Source: Puffinus mauretanicus (taxonomy: Eukaryota > Chordata > Aves > Procellariiformes > Procellariidae). From it: DNA of 64,000 bases. Under the pieces are notes generated by a model. The model saw only the letters and a list, made by a program, of their open reading frames with translations. It was not told the origin of the DNA and made no database searches. Below, piece after piece: positions 36,421 to 48,100 of this stretch. Location: contig JAJKFH010001906.1 in the NCBI GenBank assembly GCA_023333565.1, positions 200,001 through 264,000 on the forward strand, written 5' to 3'. The number at the start of each line of letters is the position of its first letter. Position 1 is the first letter of the stretch. Made by a program: the position numbers and the translations under genes.

Positions 36421-36468
36421 AAAAAAAAAAAAAAAAAAAAAGCTAGATTTTCTTTTTTTTTTTTTTTT
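36421..36468. repeat. A21 / T16 inverted homopolymer pair
   Basis: A21 (36421-36441), an 11-nt spacer (36442-36452) and T16 (36453-36468). The two tracts are complementary and could form a 16-bp A:T hairpin in DNA or RNA. Confidence 0.85.
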
Positions 36469-36539
36469 GAAGTCTCTGCAGAACGTACTGCTCTGAAGCA
36501 ATCAACCTGATTGTTTACTTTCCCCTCCTTGCTTTATCG

Positions 36540-36690
36540 CTGGTGCTTTTCCCCGTGCCGGCTCAGCTCCTGCTCTTTTCTGAATGGAAGGTGCTCCTTG
36601 GCTGCGCGGGGCAGGAGGGACGGGCAGCGCTGCCTGCGCCCGGGCTGCGGGCAGCAGAACCTCCCCGCCGCCAGCGCAGCCCTCCCGTCG
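36540..36690. promoter_or_regulatory. Short GC-rich patch
   Basis: GC-rich with several CpGs and CGCCGCCAGCGC-like sequence, directly downstream of the A/T tract pair. Promoter role unproven; could be simple compositional fluctuation. Confidence 0.25.
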
Positions 36691-39600
36691 GATGGAAATC
36701 TTTCACTCCAAAGTTTGACAATTAATCAATTGTTAGCCTTTATGTGTTTTTAATGTTCAACTGTTGTTTACCAGCTCTGCAGAAGCGGGTTTTATGGCTG
36801 GAGGTACAAACACTCGCTTCGCTCTGGGTCTTTTCCCAGCTTTCTTTTCCTGTAAATTTTCTCTGTCTGGAATGCTTATGGGAAATGTTATTTTGTTTTT
36901 GTTTGCAACAGCTCTGTTGTTTTGATTTTGTCTGAGTGGTATGGAAAACAGTACGTCACTTGGAGTGGGTGTTTTGTCTATTGGCCATTTGGCTATTGCA
37001 CATATATTTCTCATACTTACTACATGATGACAAGGGAACCCAAATGGCATAATTTTCCAGTTGAATTTTGCTTTCCAGTTTAATAATAGTGAAAGGAAAA
37101 CAAAGTTAATAGATTTAGCAGTTTTGATACTGCTCACATGCTGATAGATGCCTTTGGATTTTTTTTTTTCCCTGTGGTTAAGGGTCTATTTAGTCAAAGG
37201 TCAGATTAATGCATACATCAGTTTCTATAATGAACTGCATAAGGATTATGTTACACATTTTGCATACAGTTGTGAAAAACTGTAATTTAAGTACCCAAGC
37301 CCATAAAAGGGTAATAAGCAACTTCAATATCATCAATATGATTAGGCTAGGGTACTTTTTACCCTGATTTTCTAGGCAGTCCATAACAGAAGAAGTAGCA
37401 GATGCCTTGTAATTGAAGAATGATCTGAAATAAATTTTGCACTTGAAAAGAGAACACGGCATTCTGCATATAACTGTTTAGCTGAAGAGATTTGAATGTA
37501 AGATACACCGATTCTTGCATAGTATTTACCGTGTTGGGAAGAGAATATCGAAAGACCACGGAATGCAGCTTTAAGACCAAATAATTTTTATGTATAGTAC
37601 AAAAATATAAAATGGAAAGTATGATTAATTTTTCAATTTCTCTCTGCAGATATCTAATAATTGTGCCCATAGACTGCCAAAGGCTCCCATTAAAGATTTA
37701 AAATGCAAAGAAAGGTAGAATCAAAAAGATGGTATTTTGGATTAAATAATGTAAAATAACTGTAGGGCAATAGCAAAGTGAAAAGCTATTGGCAAAATAA
37801 AAGCGTGGTGTCAACTCTCCTTGAGACAGACTTAAACATTTACACATTCACGTGCATGTTTTTGTAGCTGGGATTTAAAAAAAAAAAAAATACTTAAAGG
37901 TTGCTTAAGCCAGCTGTGATTTTAAAATACATTTTTAGGAGTTTTGATATGGCTTGTTCACAACAGAGTGATTACAAATACAGTATGTGATCCTGTGCTA
38001 TAGAAATCTCCATAAATACAGTGGCAAGGGTTGTAATCTGGTGTCCAACATTTAAAAATACGTTAGCAAACTCCACGGCATAATGTTTCCTTCATTAAGT
38101 ACCAACAGATACAGGGTGGTCAGAAAGCATTTTGCAACAGCTATTCGGGAATGTGCTATTTTTCTTATCCTCGGAAAAAGGGATGCTGCAGCCGTAGTAT
38201 ATAGAGGCTGTCAGAAAGGTCCAGCTGGACTTTTCCTCCCTTTTCTGTACTGTCTTTATCACTTTGCTCAGTTCCACATAATAACATCTTCATCTGAGAT
38301 TGCTGTGGCACAGGGGAACTGCATTTGTTGATCAAATTTGGCTGGATAACACTGTGATCTCGTATCCTGAAGTGCGGAGATGTGCCTGGAATACGTAAGC
38401 ATAAAGCTGGCCCCTTGATTGATTGATTCTGCCTGTCACAGAACAAGATAACTGGATCAGTAAATACCCTGTGCACTTCAACTTCATCTACACAATCAAA
38501 AGTGAGGGCATCATGGGGCTGAAAAACACCGAGGCATGATGGGAATATCTACATTTCAGAATGATAGCCAGGAACTTGCGAAAAACGAGGAAGAAAAGAA
38601 AAATTTTTTACTTTTTTTTTTTCCCTGTGTGTTTGTACACGGACAGCAGTGAAAAGCACATTAATTTCTGTGTGTTTGCGGTGTGTCTGTCTCTCCGTGG
38701 ATTTATTTCAGCTTCACGTCCGTGTAACGCTGCTGCTGCTGCCGGTGGTGCTAAGCCAGCATAAGGCAGGAGTAAAACAGATGAATCAGACTCCGGATAT
38801 TTCAGGGAAAGCATGTTATTTGGGGTCTCTTGTACGAAGGTGGCATTTTATCAGATAAACCGTAATTAAGTTATGGAACTAGCTGAGGCGTTTTGCTACT
38901 TCGGCAACTCCTAGAACTGTTCTGCTGAACATCCCGAATTCGTACTGCAGGATCCCGCTTCATTCTGAGAATGTAAATTGAATCTTAAATGAGAATTAAG
39001 AGTGGAGGTGACAAAAAAAAAAAAAAAAAAGGCTAAAGACAACAGGTGGCAACATTTAAATTAAAAGGCCACCCTTTTATCCAGAAAATGGAATATGAGC
39101 AAAGCAGGCAGGTTTCTCAGAGTTCCGCTGTGTTTTTCAAGGGGTGCTTTTGGGCCAGCAGGTAATTGCCAGAACACAATTTTAAGAAAATCTGAAGATC
39201 AGCGCACCTCTTCGAAAGTATGTGTGCGGGTGTCAAGGATTGCTGATAAATCTAGTTCGTCCATCTCTAGCCTGCCGTGTCGTTCCTCCTTCCCTGCCGC
39301 TCCTGCATTGCGCGGTGGGTTGTCTGAACAAGACGAGGTGGCAGAGCGAGGAGGAGATGCCTGCTCAGGCCACCTTCACCATGGCTTTAGCAGCGGCGAG
39401 ATGTGGTTACCTGCCCCGTCTCCTTCTCAGGGTGACACTTTGCAAGCGCAAGGTGTTAAAGCCATAATGAGCATTTGCCGGGCAAAGCCTCTGTGCTCCT
39501 GTAGCTGAGCATCTCGCCTCCGCGAAGGGGAACCGCTGTGTAACTGGGTAAGGCCACGCCAGCACCGAAGCAAATCCTTCGGCTCAGGGCTGCGGGATCA

Positions 39601-42359
39601 GGCAATCCTGGGAGCAATTTATTGCAGGGCTTTTGCTTTTAACTATTTTCATGAGAATTATGTGTAGCATTTAATCTGGCACTTTCATTTAGTGCTTCAT
39701 TTGCCCAAGACGCAGATTAGCACAACTTTCTGTAAAGCACTTGTAGGATTCCTGCAGGCACCTTGGTAGGTATGGGGAGCTGGGGAGATCAGGACCCCTT
39801 TTGTGGTACTGAAGACCTGCTCGCCCAGAGGAGCATGCTCAGGGCCGTGCCATGCTATTGCATAAACCAAAAATGCTTAGGCAGAAAATACTGCCTGTTT
39901 ACTTGGAAAGTTTATGGGTTCGTCTGTATCTAGGACCGTTTATATCTGGCTATGGTTTCAATATATGTATTGCTCCCAAGTACCATATTGAAAGGATAAA
40001 ATGGTTGACTGTGGGCTCTCTAAATGATAATCATGTCTCTGTGGGCTTTCTGACATCCCATATATTGGAGAAGGTTGCAAACTGTATGATAGGGTACTTT
40101 GCATCTGCTTCCTTTCCTTATCTACATGGTGACAAAAGCTGACTACTCATTACTGAAGACGGAGTTTACAGTCCCCTGGGTGTAGCTTTCAGGGCTTGGT
40201 TGGAGTGCCATTACTTTGTGTTACTGGCATGGTTTGCTGACTGTTTCGGATAAATGATTTAAGGAAAATTTGACAAATGGTATGAATGGCCTTTTCCAAC
40301 ATGGATTTGTACCTCATTTTCCAAGACTTCCTCAGAACAATCTGCATTTTTCATCTAGCACCTGCCTTTTCATGGAGAGGATGCTCGCTCTTTTGGAGTC
40401 AGTATGACTTGGTAGACATGGAAAAGTATGCTGCGGCTGTGCATCAAAATTGCTTTCTTGCTAAAGCCGGAGCATGGCAGGCTTTGTTTGGAGAGAGGGT
40501 TTGAGGTTGTCTCCTAAGGGTTACAGGGCTTGACCTTTCTTGTTCCGGTGGATTCCAGCTTCGAATAATTCCTTTCTAGGAGTGAATTGAACGCGGGTGA
40601 GTTATAGTAGTCACGTATCTGTGAGGCTGCACATCTGCAGTGCTTTCTGAAGAGATGCCCAGGGACACTGGGCACAGTTTTGCAGGCTAATGGCCATGGC
40701 TGCCCAGGTGGGAGCTGGGGGGTGATGGTGGCAGCAGGTACCTGGTGTGCTCGGAGCTGTCGGGGCACCCGCCGTCGGTGCAGAAACAAGCCTCAGGATA
40801 GGTATCGATGCTGTTTGGCCATCATCTCAGAGAGCCACATGTGGTGCTTATAATATCATATCTGTCTGCGAGGGAGCTGCTGGAGAGGCGGCCGGGGCCG
40901 GGTGACGGGCGCTCCCTGCGTGAGCTGACGTTCAGCAGCCCAGCAAGTGCTTGCCAGATGAACCGAGGTGCCGGAGAGCCTGCGCTCGCGACGAACGGTG
41001 AGCAGGAGCTGAAAGCTGGAAGGGAAACTCTGCTTTCTACTGGCAGTAAGAAATGGGAGAGATGAGAGTGGAGTCACATTCTTCTCATCCAGCAACTGCA
41101 GTTGTAGGGAGGGGATGAGAAACGTCCTCCTCTGTGCTATCCCCTGGGGAAATTGGAAAAGATATGGAAGGTCAAGTGGATACCTCTGGGATGTGGTGAC
41201 CAGAAAATTGGTGTAAGGACATGGCTTCAGGATGTGGTATTAGACCAGGGACATTCAGCATCGTGGGACACGTCGTGAGACACATCGTGATACAGTGGAC
41301 TGTGCAATAGGCAGCCCTTGATGGCTCTTCACATTCTTCACGTTGCAGTCACGTTCTCTGATTTATGGCATTGGTGGAACAGACTCATTTAAACTATTAA
41401 ATTTGTTGGTGTGGAAATTAGCTTGAGCAAATAGATAGCTAGCTGTAGGCTGTTGCCTTGTTTCTGAAAAAGATAGCAAAACTGAAGGGGAGCTTTAAGC
41501 AAAGTCCAGCCATTTAATAATCTATGTGCTAAGTTTCCACTGAAAATAAAGTGGGATTTCAGACAGTTGGAGTTGTTTTGTGTAGAAAATACATGGCAAG
41601 TGTTTATTTTTAAATGTTGACCACTGCTATTAGGTATTTATGACACTGGAAGCGCAACAGAAGGCTAAAAGCAACCTGCAGTACACCACAACAGCCAAAG
41701 GTTGGCTCAAATTAGCCCATAACCACAACTTAAAGAGGGTGTTTTACTCAATGTTAAATGCTGGAAACCATCTCGCATCGCTTCTCGGTGATCAAAAGTT
41801 TTGCAAAAGTGGTCACGGTTACCCAGGTAGTGTTGTGGATGCAGAAGTCAAATCATGAATATAGGAGTTACAGGTGGCTGAGGTCCTTTTAAATAAAGTT
41901 AAGTCTCCTGAGGATCAAGGACCTTCCTTTCTGTTTTTTTGTACCTTTGTCCTCGTTTCTTCTCTTTTCCCTGGTCCTTCAGCTGGGTGGGGTGAGAAGA
42001 GTAATTTTTAGGCAGCGTTTGCAGGTTGTTTTTATGAAGCACCGATGTGAGAAAACTCCTGAATTTGACACGGCGACGGAAGGTGGGGCAGGTTCATGGC
42101 TCTGAGGGTAATTCTGAACCCCTCCACCATGGGCCATGTTTTCTTTGGCTGGAGCGTTTGACAAGGCTGACATATTTATGTACAGAGCTAGTATTTAGCT
42201 TGGAATTTTACACATATGAATGATGAACTAAACAGAACTCATTTATTTTTTTCCTTCCCTCTGTAGCTTTTTTTCCTCGTCTTTTTTTTTTTTTTTTAAT
42301 GTGAGGTTACATATTGCAGACAAGTCTCAGCATATCCACCCCGTGCTTGACCACCAGAA
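36691..42359. other. FOXP1 intron, nothing firmly recognised
   Basis: AT-rich to about 38500, then mixed. A-rich tracts occur near 37878-37891 and 39012-39030. A small GC-rich patch lies at 40870-41010. A 12-bp unit is repeated in tandem at 41267-41278 and 41279-41290 (GACACRTCGTGA). No exon, RNA gene or repeat family is supported. Confidence 0.55.
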
Positions 42360-42760
42360 TTAATAACTAGCCACATTCCTTGATGATTCTATAGGGATTG
42401 GAAGCTAGGCAGCCGAGTTTGCTATGCAAGAGAGTTAATAAAAATTTTCATTGCTGGAGGAAAGCTTATATACAGTAGTCTGTTTGTCCTGTATTTCAAC
42501 CACCTGAGTCAGAGCCAAAAAAGCAATTGTCTACTACATATTTCAAACAGATGCTGAGGGGTAAAAGGAGTGACTAGAATTCACAGCAATAAAATGCTGG
42601 CTCTTTAAGTTCCCTTGAAGGAAGTGAACCCATAAAATTTTTGCTGCTGACTTGTTTGTCCAGTTCTTTGAAGTATTTAACATTAATTTAGTCTGCAAAT
42701 CATTGCCACCTCAATTTTTCATTGAAGTATCGAAGCCTGCTAAACACATAACCTTGGAGC
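42360..42760. promoter_or_regulatory. AT-rich block, candidate conserved enhancer
   Basis: Compact non-repetitive sequence with CACCTGAGTCAG (E-box plus AP-1-like), AAAGCAATTGTC, GTTAATAAAAATTTTC and CATTAATTTAG. Texture suggests conserved regulatory DNA; not tested. Confidence 0.35.
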
Positions 42761-45044
42761 GCACAAAAAAAGTGATTCCTTTAGCAGATATATTCATTTA
42801 GCAGTTATCCATTTGAAAACTTATTACTGACGCTGATGGTAGGGTACGCAATAGGTTTTTGCAAAGGAAAACTTTTCGAACAAGTTTATTTTTTATGAGT
42901 ATTAATTTCACTTGCAGTAGGTAAGCGTATTTTAAGTGGTGGTCTTCCACCCGTTTCCTCTCCGCCGCTCTTTTCTGTTAATAATACCCGTTGCCGTTCT
43001 GTGTCGGAGACCAAGGTGGGGGGCCAGGACCGTTGTGTTTGATTGAGTAATGGACTGTGCAGAAATCATTAGAGGTTGGAGCCGTTCGGGAGTAGATGTG
43101 CCTGCCCCGAGCTCGCCGCCATGGCGGCGCGGGCCGGCGTGCTGGTGGGCACCCTCGGTGCGGCAGGTCCGTCTGCAAGTGGTTCGTGGCCTTTTGGGCC
43201 ATGCCCAAAATTTCTGAAAATCAAAACAAATCGATGACAATCCCGCTCATACCAAGCAAAGCTGAAGGCAGCGTTTCCCCCGTCTCAGATACTCTGTCTT
43301 CCAAGCAGTCTTCGGGCTCAGAGGGGCAAAACGTCCACGAGGGTCGTTCTTGTTGCCTTTTTTGCAAGAAAAACTCGGATTAGTCAGCAAGCGGTGGATG
43401 CCCTGGCAAATGACTGAGGTTAGTCATTGCTATGGGATCCTGATCAACAGCCCCCCCCTTTTTTTTTAAATCCCGTTTTGGCTTCTTCCATCTAAATTTA
43501 AGTTTCTCCCATCTCCTGAACTTTGCGCCGTGGGTGACACGGAGGAGAAGACCCCTCGCCCCACCGCTGTGGGCTCCAGCAGAGCCATGCCCTGCCCGCA
43601 GCCGTGCTGCTGGGACCCAGCGGTGGCACGAGCGGAGGACATCAGCTGTGAGGGGAAGTTTAAAAAACACCATCAAGCTTCAGGTGGAAAAAAAAAAATC
43701 AACACAGAGGGTGTCAATTGAAAACCAGCAGGGTGGGAAAGCTACTGTACTGCAGTGGGAATGCAGCAGCCTCAAGGCCCTTTAAATGATTGGTGACACA
43801 CTAGAGATATTGTTAAATTACCTTTTTTCTTGGTTCTTGAGTCTTATGCCTTAAAAGACTATTCTTTGGAAGAAGTCAAGAGAATCCTTATATTTGGGTT
43901 AGATATAAACCTGAGACGCAAAACGTGGATGTGGATCTGGACTTGAACTGCTCCAAAGTCTGGGGGCTGGGACTTTGGGGTGAGACCTGTCTCTCTTTGC
44001 CTGGGGTGGTTTGGAGGATTTCTGTGCGGTGTTAACCTGCAGCACAGCCAGGCTTCAGCCGGCGGGATGGTGGTATTTTAGCGTGTTTCCCTGCCAAACA
44101 GGGAAATAGTGAAATGTTTCCGTAGAGGTGTCTTACGGTTGTTTAACGATCAAAAGGAGCACTTTTTGTTTTGTTTTCAGCACCAAAAATCGAATACGAG
44201 GATTTAGCAATTTGTAAATCCACTGATTATATTGAAGAGAGGACCAGAAAGCGTTTAAGCTTAGTTATGCTAGTAAGCAACGAGAGAAAAGGTTTTTTGC
44301 ATCTAATTCTACTTTCAAATGTTCAAAACTCCTTGTTTGTTTGTAGTTCATGAATGTTGTTTCCAGTGTTGAACTCTTCTCGTCTCTGTGCTTTAGTTGC
44401 CGCATCTAGAAAATCCGGGTGGTAGAAAAGAGGCTTTTTAATTTCGTTGAAGGACTTTAAGATCATTTCAGGGGGGGTGTATATTGCTAGTAGTTTGCAA
44501 GAGAACTTGGGGCACAAGCTTAATGAAGGATCAGGTGAAACACTTTATTTTAATTCAGACGCTTCTGGTTAAGACTTTCTTTCCAGCCTGCGTGGTCCCA
44601 TATTTTACATTCACTCCCAGCACGGGCTTCCTTTGCTCAAGGTCCCGTAGGTAAGCCACAGGAGCAAAATATACTATGGGACCTCATACCAAAACTTGGA
44701 GTGGGAAATTTTAACCGTCAGCTTAATTTTTCATGATGGTAGAACAATATCCAAGATTGTGTTCTGGGTACGAAGGTGGCCGCCGGGACGACCCCGTTAG
44801 CCTCCGCGCAGCACTTTGCCCCCTCCGTGGGCTGCAGTTTGGGCTGGGACCGAGCGGTGGCCCGCGGTGGCCGTTTGCATTTCTCCTGCGTAGGAGCGAG
44901 ATGATCGTGGTGACGAGTTCACGCCGGGAGGTGAGGGCTGAGCGCGGCTATCGCCCCTAGAGCCGCGTTTCGTACCTGCCTGCCGGGGAGCAGCTGCAGG
45001 CGGATGAAACCAATAGGAATAGTGGTGATGCTAAATGGGGAGAG
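42761..45044. other. FOXP1 intron with small GC-rich patches and one exon-like unit
   Basis: GC-rich patches lie at 43085-43160 and 44770-44990. The unit at 44181-44272 has an acceptor-like tract (TTTTTGTTTTGTTTTCAG) and a GTAAGC donor, described in findings. A C8T9 tract is near 43452-43468. Nothing else is recognised. Confidence 0.5.
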
Positions 45045-45109
45045 AGGATTTCTGAACCTGAAAAGGGCTGTTTGTGTGTCATAAACCCCTTTTCAGCGTT
45101 GTAAACCCT
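45045..45109. repeat. Imperfect hairpin of pre-miRNA-like size
   Basis: CTGAAAAGGG (45058-45067) pairs perfectly with CCCTTTTCAG (45087-45096). Inside, GTTT (45070-45073) pairs with AAAC (45083-45086), leaving a 9-nt loop and a 2-nt bulge. Outside, AAC/GTT and a TTT/AAA plus GG/CC segment extend the stem with bulges. No known microRNA family is recognised. The lower stem is weak, so a non-coding RNA call is not justified; the dyad itself is certain. Confidence 0.55.
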
Positions 45110-48100
45110 CTGAAAGCAGCCCCTCTGCCTCCTCTCTGCAGCACCAAGCATCCAAGTTGGCTCTCTGGTAATAGCAGCAGCTCAATATGGTTTTTGTAGC
45201 ACTCGGGAGGAATGGGGAAAATTTTGAAAAAGTCTCAATTGGCTAACAAATTTCAGCATTTTTCAATTGTATGCTAACTCCTAAGCAGCAGGCTGGCATC
45301 TACAAAGTGTTGAAAAATGCTGTGAATTGGTAATTATGAATTACAGCAGGAGATCAGTTCAGCTTAGTGTTTCCAAAGCCTCAGAGATCAAAAGGTGCCA
45401 GTGAGAAAGATAAAGTATCGAGTGGCAGTGAATATGCCAGGCTGCCTGAAACTTAGTTTCACTGTCTAGTTTGAGGGAAAAATTGTCATTGCTGAGTTTT
45501 TGGGGGGGGTGGAAAAAAAGAGGATGTGGGTAACATTTCTATTGAGGATGGACTATTTCTAGGATAACTGATGAGGATGTGGAGCAATTGCTGAGGTGCC
45601 TTTAGGTTTTTATATTTTTGTCTGTTTTATCTATTAGTTTACCTGATAGAGCAGTAATTAAATGAAGAAAAGCAGTATGAAGAAGCAAGAGGGCAGGATA
45701 AACAATGGCTTGTTCTTTCTTAATTTTCCACCAAACGCAGAGCGATACGACCATATATTTTTTTTAAGCTGCGAAAGTATGTATTTCCCTTTTTCATACT
45801 CTTTTCTGTTCAGCTGTCATTTCCAGGAAATGGCACTGTCAAACGAGAGAGATATATATATATGTGTGTCACCTTTCAGCCCGGTCCGGGGAGGCGGGGG
45901 GGGTCAGCTTTACCCCCGGTTCAGCGCTGCCGTGCCCCGAGTGAGACGGAGCCTGGGTCCCCTGGGCACCGGGGACCCCCGTGCATTTGTGCTTGGACTC
46001 GTGGGTGCTGTGCAATGGTAAGGAGTTGGAGTTGTCTCCCAGGTGGTAGCTCCTAGGCTTTTAAGAGCATCAGTAGATGAGGATCAAGATTTTGAAGCAG
46101 TGGTTATCAAGGGAAGCAAAGGATTTGCGAGCACGCATGGCACCTAGGCATCACCTCCAGCTGCTCAGAGGGTCCCAAGAAGAGTGAAGTTAATCAGTAG
46201 TAGGAATGGTCTGATTTTAAGACGGCAAAAACCTCCTTTGCTTTTGCCGAGCTCTTATCCAAGGAGGAGGGCAGTCTTTGCTGGAGGACAGCCCATCTGT
46301 CTAGGGTGTATCTAGTAAAAATTGAAGATTTTTTTCACCACTTTCAAAAATCCTTTCACCGATTCCCCAAATAAGGGTAGTGGCAGATTCCTTATAACTC
46401 TCTTCCCCTTCTGCATGAATTATGTGTCTTTGCGAGGCAGAGCTTTGAGTCAGCTCTCCTTCATTTCTCTCTTCTCTCCCAAGGGAGAGAGTCTCTTGGT
46501 AATAGGAGCTACATCAGTTCAGAGAAGAATACAGTTTTGTTCCCTTCTCAAATGACATATGACTATCAGGCATCTCATGAGTTCTCTGAGTGGGCACATG
46601 AATTGAACCTTTTAGGAGTCTTGGTGATTAATGGCCTGATGGGTAGGAAGCAGACGCTCGTTACAGGTCTCGGGGATCTGCCTGGTGGAATTAAATAGCT
46701 GCCATGTTAGCGATGCCCTTTTACCCTTCTGAGCTCTCCTGCGGACGTCACCAGCGCCACACGAAAAAGGAAACAAAGTTGGCCACGGGGTGGGTTAGGG
46801 GATTTTTTTTTACTTTTGTTTTTGTTGCCGGTGTGGTGTTGTGTGGGTTTTTTTACAGCGCAAGCACAAGAGATGTTTTAATTAGCCCTGGTGGGATTGT
46901 TTCTGGCCTTACATGAAACTAATTATGGTGTGGCTGTGGTCCTTGTGTCTCAACCTGGCTCCCGAGGAAAAATCTGTAACGCTGCCGGTGTCTGCGGGTA
47001 GGGCTGGATCCCAGTGCCAATGTCAAGTGGGGATTTTTTCCTAATATGGACAGTAGTCCACAAGGAACTGGATGAAGTCCATCAAGCTAACGTCGCCAAC
47101 AGCTAGTAGAAAGTTTGGCTATACTCTGCTTGGACCAGCCCTGAGTTAGAGACCAGAAGGTAAAAGGCTTTTTTGCTTCATTACTTGACGTCGCGTTGCC
47201 AAGCGGAACGTACTAAAAGCACAAACCCAGGGATCCTGACAGGAGGTGATGCCTGTTCACCAGTTCCCCGTGCAAATAGCTGTACAGTCGTGGCTTTTGC
47301 AAGACGAGGCTTTTTTTTTTTTGCTGTGCTTTGTTTTGTTTTGTTTTGTTTTCCCCCAAAGAAAGCTCGGAGCAGGACCAGGGCGGGTGCTGGCATGCCC
47401 CTCCAAACCCTTTCCTTTTCTAAGTTTTTGGGACATATGCCCCCCTTTACCTTCTGGCCTAATACTGATGAAGTGCAAGTGTTTCCACTCACAAAACTTC
47501 CACTTGTCCTAATTTTGACAAAGTGAAATTTGTGTATATGAGTTTTTATCTGAGTACTCCCCGGTGGATTATACAACCAATGCTTTAAACTGGCAGCAAC
47601 AGCTAATTCCTGGTCAGCAGTAAGTGCTAGGTTTGTTTCTAAGGAAAATACCGTGAAGCAAGGGGGGGGTTTGTTGGTTTGTGTTTTTTTTAAAAGTCTT
47701 GATGTTCTGTATTAGACATAGACTGTTTTTAAACATCAGCATGTGTTCTTTTTCTTTGATGTTTTTCACGAAGAGGATTCTGCCTTCCACTTTAACAGAA
47801 GTCCCATGTTCCTCTTACGTTGTTTTATGCTGCTAATGATGTTGCTTACTCAAATAAATGGGTATGTGCGTGTACATTTAAAATGCAACATTCCCCTTCA
47901 ACGCACCACTGAAACATAACAGAACTGATCTTCTTTAGTGATCTCCTGTGCCAGAATTTTCATGTTTTGAAATTAAAATGGATTCTCCTTATCTTCTCGC
48001 AGCCCCTTTGATCCATTGCCTGTGGGTGTGTGGTGGCACTAACGACAGAGGACGGGGAAGCCTCAGCTTTGCCTGGCGTCATTAGCTCCAGAGCATTAGC

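Noticed and set aside
47328..47351. (TTTTG)n run considered as a retroposon tail
   Set aside because: No recognisable element body beside it; simple pentanucleotide repeat is the plainer reading.
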